64,000 nucleotides of DNA. It comes from Cylicocyclus nassatus (lineage: Eukaryota; Nematoda; Chromadorea; Rhabditida; Strongylidae). A program made the translations under genes and the position numbers. Below the pieces are notes generated by a model, which saw only the letters and a list, made by a program, of their open reading frames with translations, did no database searches and had not been told where the DNA came from. Below, piece by piece: positions 12,601-22,471 of the stretch (the stretch's first letter is position 1; the number at the start of each line of letters is the position of its first letter). The stretch covers positions 54,548,333 to 54,612,332 of the forward strand of contig CATQJL010000001.1 of assembly GCA_958299035.1 (NCBI GenBank), in the 5' to 3' direction.

Positions 12601-15600
12601 GGTTCCTGGCTTCTATCTGACCAATAAAGCAACGGGCTTTGTTGGGAAAATACCTTGCAGAAAACATTTAGTTCAGGGATAAGTTTGAGAGGAGCTTTAG
12701 AACGAAATTAAACGCATTTATAAGCATTGCAGTGGCTCATATCAGCCTTCTATTAATTCCTAACGGGCGGAGGTCCTACTCAGTACATTTGAGTTGATAA
12801 AAAGTGGTAAGTTAGAGATAAAGCAACGTTTATGAGAAAGAAAGCGCGCACTGAAACACAGATGGTCCTGCCACGAATACCCTGGAGATGGGGTCGGGGA
12901 TACTGTAGTTGAAAGTTGCGACGACTGCCAAATCTGTTCTGTCGATTTTTAGCCTAGACTAGTAGGGAACAATACTTTGTTACGAGTACAAAAAAATTGA
13001 CTTTTCTCACTTTTGAAAACAAGTTAATCATGTTTGAAAATCACGCTTTTTAGTCGTTGAGAAACACTAGATAATGCAGTAAATAATGGTTTGTAGGGCT
13101 CATAGAGGTAATTTGACGTGCTCGAAAATGATACCCATTTCACACAGCAAGCTTCCTTGATGAATTTATAATATGTCAAGGTAGAAGATGAAGATTTGAG
13201 TTTTGGCCGAAACTTCGATTGTGGAATCAATCAGTATGCTGTTTAAGACCGTTCATTCCTTCAGTACTGGTGAGGTCGCGATATCCACTAAACTAGCGCT
13301 TTTCTTCTTCACCTTAATCGTAGTATCTCCTCAATCGAACGAATTCGATTCCTAATCACGACCCCCCCCCCCTCTGTCTTACCCCAGTACGACCCCCCAG
13401 GTCGGGCGCGCCTGACCCCACGCTCAACCCTGGTTATCACTTATAGGCGAGTGCATGACGAAGGCGCAATATCTTTGGGCGCGAACGCGGCTTTATCAGC
13501 CTCAGGAAGCACGAGGCGCAGGGTTCACAACGGTGAAAATATGTATGCGCGTGGCGCGTTCGCTTCCGCTAAACGAATACTGCTTCTGCGTCTTAGTTGC
13601 ACTAGCCTATACACCTCTAGCGTAATCTCGCACAGACGCGCGAAGTAAATTGTTCCTCATATTAAAAATGTTTGTAATAAGCAGCCAAGGATATGGTAAA
13701 AATTTTGGACTGTGTACGCGCGATTAAGAGTGGATTTGAAATTCTATGAAAAACTTATGTAAATGAAACAAGCCCAGTTTTTTTATAAATCCGCTGTTAT
13801 CGGCCAGATGTTGCCCAGGATGGGCACGGATGGAACAAAACCATAACTTCTCTCTTTCACGTAACTTCTTCAAATCCAAGGAGGTCAGGAATCAAAGTGG
13901 CCAATCCAAACAAGCTATATTTACCATTAGATGCAGCACAAAACGCTGATTTCGAATCTGTGTTCAAATCTGCTTAGCCCATGTGTGGGCGAAGTTATGA
14001 GCCATTAAATACCAATGCCTTAGCTTGCTAGGAAATCGTGCATGCAAAATTTGGCAGTACAAAGCCGTAGCTTTATATCGGGCCAAAACATGCAGCTAGG
14101 TTATTTTATATTCTCAAAGACTAAAGGTGAGCCGAAAGTGCAACAATGTGCGCAATTTCGCAATATTCAAGGATTTTTTTGCAGTAAGCTCATAACTTCG
14201 TCCACAAAGGCGCTAAGCAGATATGGGATATAGATTCGAGATCAGCGTTGAATGCTGCATCGAATGATAGGCAGGTGGAATGGATTGGCCTCGTCCACTT
14301 TTTCCCGAAGCATAAAATATTCCTTGATCAAGTGCCAAATCACTCTAAACTTTTTCTCATTTGCTTTATTATCATATTGGTCATGGATATCATAGAAACC
14401 ACAATGTCTTTGAGTTGCGCTGCGTTTTCTTGAAAATTTTTTTTCCTTTCTTCACACTCATCATTCGCCGTAGATTATATTTATCGAAGTTACACCTTTC
14501 ATTTCACATCTTTCTCTTATCAGATGTACGCATACCCGAAATCAACGGGACTTTTCGAGATTTTCAGATGCATTTCGTATCGAATCATAGTAGAATTTGT
14601 GGGTCATCAAATTTAATTGCACAGCTTTGACCGCTCCGCTACATCAGAATCATCTTTCAATGAAGTCAAAAATGGAGCTTTTCAGACGTTCAGGTTAGTG
14701 ATCTCTATTTCAGAGCGGATCACGATACTATCGCGTCTACCTAGTGAAGGATGAGCGAGAAGAAAATCTGAGGTTGCCGGAAGCAGCAAAATTGGTAAGT
14801 CTATACTCAATTCAATTATAATCGAAGAACTGACCGGAAAAATAATGATTTATGTTCGCGCAGCATTCGGCTGTCAAGAGGACATGTTTGTTCATTTCTT
14901 CTCTTGGCTTAACTATTCCTGAAAAAATATTCTATGTCAAATTCAATTATTATAAGTTTTGCAGGCTGCGTTCTTCAATTCGAAATTCTTTCACGAGACC
15001 GTCATTGCAAACAGTCTGCCGATCCCTTGTGGTCGATTCGAGCAATCGTTCAGGATTGATGATCAGAACGTCTCCTATCTAGTATTCGTGACGACTTTTG
15101 TAAGAGGACGGCGAGTGAGAGAACTCTCCGAGAATGAACTCTGTTTAGTAAGTCGAAGTAGAAAAATTACATTCTTCATCAAAATCAAAATTCATCTTGG
15201 CACAAATGTTGTTTTTACCTCCTTTTCAAAACTCCATAACATCGATAAACCGGGGAATTGTGCTCGAATTCCATTTGTAAGGAATACGATGGACTCGCTA
15301 TTTTGAAGAAAAATCTCTGGAATGCTCAAAAGGGATTATTTCAAAAAAAAAAAATCCTGCGCTGGACTAGCCAAAGTCGATAATCTACATGAACTTAAGA
15401 TTGTATCTTAAGTCTTGCGCCAGAAATTTCAAAAAGATTCATGAAGAACTTAGGCACCTGTTTCAGTCTGCATAATATTAGGTCATTCGGAAAGTTTTTT
15501 CGCTTTTTGCGCCTTTAATGTGGTGCCATGTTCTAAGAGAGTGCCAGAGGGCTATATATGAAACTGTAGAGGAAGTCTTCTAGTTGCTAAGGATCTCACC

Positions 15601-18600
15601 GAAGTTGCAGAAAACGCTTTGTAGGGAAGTTTACGTGGCTATAAATTCGACATATGAAAACGCAATTTTCGAATAATTGCACTCTTTAAACTCAGTCTTA
15701 AGTGTAACGCAGTCAAAGAAGCTATCATTGTGCGCAATGCATTTGCTAAGGCCACGTCTTTCTTGGCGTTTGTTGAAGTCTGCTTCAAAAAGTCCAGATC
15801 TAGAGAAGTGAAAGCTAATGTTCTGCACTGTTTTGGAAGGTGTTCCTGCCATATAAACGAGCATCTCAAAAGGTCCTTTAAAGCAAGTCGCAAATGTAGT
15901 TGCATACAACTATGAGCAGGCTTTGTAGTGTCATATAGCCCCATTTGAAGCCACCATCGCTAAAGCTGCAATACCAAAGAATATTAGTGGCATAGACCTC
16001 ACGAATTGTCGCACTCGCAAATTGAGGGCGCGTTGACTCTGCTTTCGTTTCTCATAATTTGACGGAGCAATTCTTTTTTGGCCTGAACTGATAATTACAA
16101 CAAAAAATTGGCCAAGTACAGCTAAAAGAAGCAACAGCAAAGAAGCAATATGGTAAATCATTTGGAACAAGCATTGCAAGCATGGCCATGAACAGTAAGT
16201 CATTACAAAAGGTTGCTGTACTCAAATTAATGTAATACTGCTAGTTTTGCACGCTATAAATTTGCTAAGATGTGGTTGTGGTGTAAGAGCAGAGTAGTAT
16301 GATATTGCTCTAAAGACCGTTTGTCAAAATTTTATAACTGAGCAGACTTGCATGTGTAATCTATGAAAGGTGCCATCCTCGCCCATGACGCCGTCAAATC
16401 ACATGTAAGAAAAGTGGCCCTCACAAAAGTAGCTGACTGCGCACTGAGGTTCCTGTTAGTTTTTCGAACTCTATGGACCTTCAGTTACCAGCCACCAAAT
16501 TCTCCGATTCCTCGGTGCCTATTAGAAAATAATGGGACCCAATAAAAATTAGCTTGTCAAAAATGCCTTTTTAGGTTTTGTTGATTCCCCTAAGATGATT
16601 TCGCAAGAAGAAAGCACAAGAACACTACAGTAATGTTACCAGAATTCTGCTGAACACAACGAAATTTATTTGGAAGAAAAAGGTTGGATCTGGAAAAAAT
16701 TATGCTCGTTTGAATTTGAAGGTGCGAAAACGAAAAAACTTTCCGAATGACCTAATATTTTGCCTGTTGTGTATAAAGCATGCAGTATTTCATCGTGCAT
16801 ATCGAAAATGTTGAACTGAACAGAATGAGAAATTCAAAAAACTTAACTTCTTGTAGAGTCTTATGTTATGCGCGAAATTGCATTAGCAAAAGCGAGTGTG
16901 TAATAAAACTCATTTCATAAAATTAGAGGTTGTTGGACCTTTTGACTTCTTTATGGATTGAATTTTAAAAAAATTCATTTTACTAGTTTGCCTCCACTGA
17001 CTTTTATCGCCGCTCTATACGCAAGTAACTAACATTTTGAGCACCTATAGAAAGCCCATGATTTCCTCTTTTGACCATACACAACTGCGAATTCGTTGTA
17101 TTTGGAGAAACTACTCATTTTCAAAAACTTTGGTGCAAGACTTATGCATAACCTGATACATTACAGATAGCAGAGAAATTAGGCTCTATACACGCCATCA
17201 CCAGCTCAACCATGGCAGCAGAGGTGATTCGCTAATTTTTGCTCTCTCCTGGCTCGATATTGATCTTCCTTGCAGTTTGTACGAGTTATCGAGGAGAATC
17301 ATGCCAATATTAGCACTTATCAAAATTCGCTAGAACATCATCTACTGCGGATAATGGAAGATGCCGTAGAAGGAGAGTTGGCTCACTACTTTTCCTTACC
17401 ACATGAAGTGATGCCACGGGTATTGTAATAAATCACCACTGCAAGATTATTCACCCAAGAACTTCAAGAGCTGTTTTTCAGCTTCAAGCTGTGACAGCCA
17501 ACGACCATATGGATATGTCCCGTGTGCCAACTGATCGGGTCATCTGCCACGGTCGTCTTACCGCTGATAATTGCGTCTTTAGGGACGGTAATCCAGCACT
17601 TTTGGTGGACATTACTGAATGGGAGGTGAGGCGAATGTGTCATGCGGGCACATCCATTTACATCAGAATTCGTTCAGAACGTACATTTTGGAGATGTAGC
17701 TTTTGATCTTTCCCATCTTATAATCACATCAGCTGAGCCAAGTGTGAGAAGGAATAAGTATATGACCGTAAGTTTCATACAATTCTGTTGTTCAAATCAA
17801 GATAAAGTTTTTTAGATCGACGTTCATGATTGCCATCCGTTTATAATATTTTTCCTCATTTTTATTCGAAAGAATAATTCGATGAAATATAAAAAAGACA
17901 AATGTAGTTATACTTTTTTTCTTGCCTACGTCTTTTTTTTCAAAGGCTAAACCCTCCTTTGAGCAAAAAATGTTATCAAATTAAGATTAAGTATTATACA
18001 ACAAGTGAGAAATTGTTGTAGTATAATGATTTATTTGAATAGTCAAAACATTCTGAGAACTATCAGAGCATGATTTTTCTAGAACAGAATCATTTGAGTG
18101 CTTTGATTTTTTCGGCTATCATTCATAGTCTAGCTCCTTCCAAATATCATGTCTATCATTCATAACTCAGCAACTGGGAGATTTTTAAGATCTCCTTAAA
18201 TTCTGTAGTCTCTCATCATATAATACCACTCATCTACGATATGCAAGACAACAGATATTTCAAAGTGATACTTCTTATTTCAGATATTTCGTAGTTACTA
18301 CTACTCGCGAGTTGATCAAAGGAAAACGAACTTCCAGTTGTCTGATCTTAAACGGCTATTCCGGATGCATCACAGACAAGCTGTATTACTTGGGTAAATA
18401 TTAGCATAATAGTCGAAATCATGGAAGTAAGGCGTTAGTCAAATTCACCCTCTTTTTTCCAGGATCGAACCTCTCTTGGAAATGCTAACATCATCAGAAG
18501 CTGATGCTGTGAAAAGGGAGCACTCGTACAGATGGGAGAGTGCACTCGAAGATGCCTTTGAGTTTGCCACTCAGGATCATATGAGTGATGAAGAACAGTG

Positions 18601-18616
18601 CCTTTTTGCCAAATAA
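6641..18616 (+). CDS. CHK/EcKL kinase-like protein (DUF1679 type), catalytic Asp missing
   Basis: Nine exons: 6641-6742, 14714-14794, 14965-15147, 17167-17223, 17276-17419, 17482-17625, 17678-17767, 18284-18393 and 18463-18616. All join in phase to give 354 aa. The order matches the choline-kinase-like CHK family of nematodes and insects: an N-lobe with RYYRVYL, SENELCLIAEKLGSIHA (about 116-131), the catalytic loop VICHGRLTADN (209-219), LLVDITEWE (229-237) and GDVAFDLSHL. Family members phosphorylate small substrates, for example ecdysteroids. In the loop, HGD is expected; here Asp is Arg214, and the usual N-lobe lysine motif is not visible, so activity is doubtful. Asn219 and Asp232 remain. 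Intron 1 spans about 8 kb of repeats and intron 3 carries a mariner. The stop overlaps AATAAA. Confidence 0.85.
6743..8088. other. First part of CHK-like intron 1, nothing recognised
   Basis: AT-rich intron sequence with a few open frames of up to about 90 codons (7221-7478, 7750-8028) that show no family signature or splice context. I see no further exon of the host gene here. Confidence 0.4.
8089..8695. repeat. Foldback element in CHK-like intron 1
   Basis: Left arm 8089-8326 and right arm 8494-8695 are imperfect reverse complements. Anchors are ACAAGGAGAGGATACTTAGT against ACTAAGTATCCACTCCTTGT, and AGAGGAGTACCAACTGGTGG against the matching right-hand sequence. The element is about 607 bp, has a loop of about 170 bp and no transposase. 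It is a non-autonomous element of unknown family. Confidence 0.8.
8826..9060. repeat. MITE with CCTCGGGCAGAGTTCACGCG ends, copy 1
   Basis: The left end GGCCTCGGGCAGAGTTCACG and the right end CGTGAACTCTGCCCGAAGCC form terminal inverted repeats that extend over GATTTCATCGTCGCGA. There is no coding content. A related copy abuts it (9061-9266) and a more diverged relative is at 56638-56872. Confidence 0.8.
9061..9266. repeat. MITE of the same family, adjacent copy 2
   Basis: The left end GGCCCCGGGCAGACTTCACG pairs with CGTGAAGTCTGTCCGGGCCC at the right. The interior repeats the GATTTGATCGTCGCGACC block. It begins where copy 1 ends, sharing a TTA junction, which suggests that one copy inserted into the terminus of the other. 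Confidence 0.8.
9267..9856. other. Intronic, nothing recognised
   Basis: A 72-codon open frame at 9363-9581 has no recognisable domain. Nothing else stands out. Confidence 0.35.
10206..10282. repeat. Hairpin with about 30-bp arms
   Basis: GTTAATCGGGTCAGGCGCAA on the left is matched by TTGCGCCTGACCCGATTAAC on the right, continuing inward over CCCC and CAAAAG. The loop contains a second short palindrome, TCAGGCGGCCTGA. Confidence 0.85.
10869..11688. repeat. Inverted repeat built of tandem units of about 125 bp
   Basis: CTATTCCAGTATACCGACCC at the left end pairs with GGGTCGGTATACTGGAATAG at the right. Each arm is itself a short tandem array: GGTTATTCGATCCGCTGATG-like cores recur at about 10931, 11057 and 11180 on the left and, inverted, at about 11474 and 11600 on the right. 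GGGTATACGGTA motifs recur with the same period. Related single units occur at about 19100 and 30900-31090. Confidence 0.75.
13452..13650. repeat. Fragment of the CATGACGAAGGCGCA repeat family
   Basis: TGCATGACGAAGGCGCAATA and the following GGGCGCGAACGCGG match the left part of the inverted-repeat element at 36010-36152, with GTTCACAACGGTGA shared further in. The right end is diverged. The open frame across it is a by-product of the repeat. Confidence 0.55.
13896..14298. repeat. Foldback element, about 400 bp
   Basis: The left arm, with AGTGGCCAATCC, GCAGCACAAAACGCTGATTT and GCGAAGTTATGAGC, reappears inverted on the right as GCTCATAACTTCG, ATCAGCGTTGAATGCTGC and GGATTGGCCTCGTCCACT. It lies near the 3' end of CHK-like intron 1. 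Confidence 0.7.
15479..16754 (+). mobile_element. Decayed mariner transposon in CHK-like intron 3
   Basis: TA-flanked element with 1272-bp core 15481-16752. The ends GGTCATTCGGAAAGTTTTTT and AAAAAACTTTCCGAATGACC are perfect inverted repeats, and the length is typical of mariners (about 1.3 kb). Interrupted plus-strand reading frames resemble a mariner transposase: NAVKEAIIVRNAFAKATS and FKKSRSR near the N-terminus, then HDAVKSHVRKVAL near the third catalytic region. Stops and frameshifts throughout make it non-functional. It is spliced out with intron 15148-17166. Confidence 0.85.
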
Positions 18617-18814
18617 ATACAACGATTTAAAGTAGGACGCACAACTAGTCTGCGCTTTCTTGGCTTCCTTCAATTGCTTTTCAGTTTTCATGACATTTTA
18701 ATTGATCATTGGTTATGAACGGAAATGAAGAGAACGTGATTAAAAAAAAACGTTCATGCTGCCAATCTACTAGCTAAAACCATGGATATTTTCAATTTCC
18801 TTATGACAATACAA

Positions 18815-19649
18815 CATTAATACATTCACGACAAGGCCGATTTTTCGATTACTGCCGTCTCGGACCAAAGTCTCTTCGCTTTGTCAAACTTACGACCCAC
18901 CCGTGGGTCGTATTGTCCGAAATAGTAGTCTTTTTGGGAAAATTCAAAACATGTCTCCGAGAATTTCCCCACAAGGGTTATCGAAGGTGCTGATCATCAA
19001 AATATAATTTATTCCAACATTAACAGTTTTTGGAATTATACTAAGTTTACGGTAGTCATTCATTACGAACCTAACATTACGTCCATAAAAAAATTGTGTT
19101 TTGGGATTATTTTATGTGCTGATCACGATTATAGTGTCCACTTTGTTCACTGCTTTCCCCAGCGGGACTACGTTAGCAGTACGGTAGATTTTTGTGAAAA
19201 TCAAGAAACTGACGCATGGAGGCGGTATTAGAACCTGAGACTGTCATTTTCGTAATCAGCATGCTAGAAACCTATATATCTAAGGTCTGAGCTTCGTGGG
19301 ATGAACAACGCAAGAAATCAATAAAGTCAATAAAATCGACAATTTTTTGATGAACTAACAGTCTCGTGCCCTCCCCGTATTTCTCGTGCATGTAAATTTG
19401 AATTTTCAAAAACAGCACCACTCCGCGAACAATCTGAGCTCAAGTCTATGCCTTATCTCTCTCTACGGTATACCTACCGTAACACTACATTACAGTCTTC
19501 CGAACTCGGACCACTCTGGCTGGAGCTCCGCCAAGATGTCCCCGATCATATGTCAGAACCCTGTATAATGCTATCGTAAACTGTCAAAGCTAAAGCTTCA
19601 GGAATCTTACGACCCACTGGTGGGTCGTATTGTCGTGAATGTGTTAATG
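18815..19649. repeat. Inverted-repeat element with a small palindrome near each end
   Basis: CATTAATACATTCACGACAA (18815-18834) and TTGTCGTGAATGTGTTAATG (19630-19649) are terminal inverted repeats. Close to each end sits a palindrome of TACGACCCAC/GTGGGTCGTA type (18891-18912 and 19608-19629). The 835-bp element lies just downstream of the CHK-like gene and has no transposase. Confidence 0.75.
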
Positions 19650-20568
19650 GTGCATTAAGCCAAAGCACGAATAGAGCTTTGCTTTCTGTTGTAACAATGG
19701 ATAGAATGCTATGATATGTAATTTGTAATTTGAGGTACTCATAAATTCGTTTCAAACATTGTGTATGATGTGTATTTAGTAAATTGTTAAAACTTTCGCT
19801 TACATTGTGCATCATCCAAAGTTGCATGAATTTTCCACGTTTATGTTGCAATAGAGCATCACAGCGTCTCCTTTTTTCTAAACGCATGATGACCAAGTTT
19901 CGGGCCTTAAAACAGCATTAGTCTGTATCTTCAAGTGATGTATGCACTGTTTACCAGTATACAAAATAACTAGTGGCTGTTGTCACACTAACGGTAGGCA
20001 TGCGGAATTAACGTCCAACCCAATCGACCTATGCTGATGTCTAACGCGGGTGCGGTCCAAAAATTTCCGTTTGCGGGAGTGGGAGGGAAAGCGACAAGAA
20101 ATTCTTCGAGCGAAGCTGCGTCGCGTCAATTTTTTTGGGATGCTTCATTAAATTTTTTCGTTCCCAAGCCAAGCCTTTAAGTCTTTGGATTTGGCTCACG
20201 GCTGCAAATTATTGCAACGGCCTGGTATAGAAGACTCTTAGCATTGAAGGATTGAATACTAATCTTCCAAAAGGGTCAAAAGAGATAGTCTTCCATTTTC
20301 TTCTGATTCTTGCGCCTACCTCCTTGATATACGGGTATTATCAAACACAGAATCCTCAGCTCTAAATTCAACATCAAATTTCCGTCGATAAGATCGTGCC
20401 ATTGAGGTGCAAGTGAGTGATTGAAAGTTAATCCAAAGCGCTATCAGACTCTCGTGACAATGAGGGAACACTCTTGTCCAATGTTTCTTTTCCTCAACAC
20501 TGAATTCTAATCCAAATTGGTATTAAGCTAAAGCAATGCAAAGACACTAGTAGAAATTAAAAGCACCG
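19650..20568. other. Intergenic, nothing recognised
   Basis: No supported exon, RNA gene or strong repeat was found. The tail of the 116-codon minus frame (19546-19896) extends into the neighbouring repeat and looks spurious. Confidence 0.4.
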
Positions 20569-20908
20569 TCCACCCTGAGTTGAGGGTCTCGAGCTTTTGG
20601 CAGCCTATGATATCGGGGCCCCCTATCAAACCAATGCCCAAGTCGCAGCGCAAAGCGTCGCTTCGAAAGCGATGAAATCGCTCCGGAATAAAAGATGCAC
20701 GGGGACTCCCAGAAGGCACCGCCCTCCCCATCCATGCCCAACCGTGCGGGCCATCCAATCACCGTTCCGGAGAGCCGGCCTGTGGGTTCTCCGGCACGGG
20801 GAATGTCGGGGGTTTCGCGACTTCTCGACTTCATATTTGAGAGGGACATGAGAAGGCTCTGAAACGGCAAAAACCTGGAAGTCGAGAATCTGGGCGGACG
20901 GTGCCTTT
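20569..20908. repeat. MITE with GCACCGTCCACCC ends, copy 1
   Basis: GCACCGTCCACCCTGAGTTG at the left pairs with the right end CAGATTCTCG-type sequence (complement of CGAGAATCTGGGCGGACGGTGC). The interior is GC-rich. A sibling in opposite orientation lies at 49801-50140, and both hold an open frame beginning MA(A/T)YD. Confidence 0.75.
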
Positions 20909-21862
20909 GAAGGCAGCGCTTGGGCAAATTTGGACATTTTCGGCTACTATCACAATCGAGTATTAAGGCATCGATCCTATCGCTAGACTTGACCTCTGAA
21001 CACCCCCCCCCCCTTCAAAGGGGTCCGACCACTCTATCGCGAGGCCAAGCTTTTCTAACGAAATCTTCGTACACCTTGGCATCAGTCGTATACCCAGTGC
21101 CCCCCCCCCCTACTCGATCAAAATTTCTCAAAATTTCAATACAGCAGCCTTACAAGAAACTTTTCGAGCGTGACTGCTGCAGCTACACCCTTGATTCCTG
21201 AAATTTCGCGGTTATTGGCCTAAAATATTGCGAAGCATTAAAATTCTCGAAGTGCCTGGCTAACGCCATTCACCTTCACCTGAATTGTCCCCCCCCCCCC
21301 CCCCCCAAAAAAAAGAAAGTCCAAATGCTCAAAAATCCAAAATCCGCGTGCTTGGCACGTACACATGGTGAGCACAAGCGAAAGCATACTGTTTTATATA
21401 TTTTTATATATTGGCGCTTCTTGCGCAAAAATAGCGCTAGAGGCTTTACTTCACAGCTCTCGGAGGAAATTTTTGAAAAACGGATCTTTGAGGGATTTAC
21501 TCTCTTTGCATTTCACTGGAATCAGCGTCAAAAGACCTACACAAGGCAAACAACTAAGGATGAAAACCTCCCCAGACGTTGCCTTCAACTACAAGTTTTA
21601 CGTTTAGAACTTAACGATGTCGCGCAAGATTGTTGCACATCAGTGTTTGAAGGCAGATCCACTTTCCTCAAATTTTAGAAAAAACTAACAGCCATGCTAC
21701 AGTGCGAGTGACTTCGCCAGATTTAGAAGATTTAGTTGCCGGTTTATTACCCACTGATTGCTGGCTAGCAAAAGCAACTGAGTGCAGCTGAAGCGAGCTT
21801 ATGCAGAAGCCAAGGAGCAGCGAGAGTGATTAGTAAGTATGGACAAGATTTTTCGAGCTAAG
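20909..21862. other. Intergenic with several poly-C tracts
   Basis: Runs of at least ten C occur at about 21001, 21102 and 21288 (the last about 18 C). A 117-codon plus frame (21325-21678) shows no domain, start context or splice structure that would make it a gene. Confidence 0.4.
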
Positions 21863-22133
21863 GCACCCGCCATACTTGATCCACTTGATCTGCTTGATCC
21901 GCTTAATCCACTTGATCCGCTTGATCTGCTTCGTGCAAAACGCGCGCATAGGCAGTCTCATTTGGCGTCGCGTAGGCAAAAAGGAATTTCGTAGGGTTAC
22001 GCAATTTGGCTGTACGCGACGCCAAATGACAAATTGCTTATGCGCGCAATTTGCACGAAGCGGATCAAGCGGATTAAGCGGATCAAGTGGATCAAGCGGA
22101 AAGCGGATCAAGTGGATCAAGTATGGCGGGTGC
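21863..22133. repeat. Inverted repeat made of 9-bp CTTGATCCG units
   Basis: GCACCCGCCATACTTGATCC at the left is matched by GGATCAAGTATGGCGGGTGC at the right. Each arm then runs through variants of the 9-mer CTTGATCCG (or its complement). Further in, GGCGTCGCGTA pairs with TACGCGACGCC and TCATTTGGCG with CGCCAAATGA. It lies 340 bp upstream of the EF-Ts start. Confidence 0.85.
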
Positions 22134-22471
22134 CTAACTGCTGCAGCAGAGAACAAGTGCTGCCTCAGTTTGCAACCAATAAATATTGATCAGGGAGCAT
22201 TGATTGTGCTGTTATTAGGTGCGAATAAAGACATCGATTGCGTAAATATTACCCGACAGGCGTCTTCCCTATCGCAGATGGTAATCGTAAGACTATGTCT
22301 CTCCATCAACAACAACCACAAGATGGATGCAGCAAAGCTGCCCTAATCAACCTTACTTTCAAAAATCGTGCAAGTCATGATTTTGCAGAACTTTATAACT
22401 TTCGCCAGTAAGGGATGAATTCTGAATTCTTGATGGTACAGACTTGAATCGAGGCCTCAAATGGTATAATT

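Larger units (their letters stand above)
9857..13435. repeat. Composite 3.6-kb element with nested inverted repeats
   Basis: The outer ends CCAGGGTTGAGC (9857-9868) and GCTCAACCCTGG (13424-13435) are inverted, followed on each side by AGGTCAGGC-like sequence and a poly-C run. Nested inside are a 77-bp hairpin (10206-10282), inverted arms of about 55 bp at 10490-10546 and 12897-12950, and an inverted repeat of about 820 bp (10869-11688). No transposase is visible. It lies in intron 1 of the CHK-like gene. Confidence 0.65.

Noticed and set aside
15639..15944. 101-codon minus ORF
   Set aside because: It is antisense to the decayed mariner transposase.
21876..22346. 156-codon ORF upstream of EF-Ts
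   Set aside because: Its repetitive Ile/Leu/Arg and Lys/Trp pattern is the translation of the 9-bp repeat palindrome.
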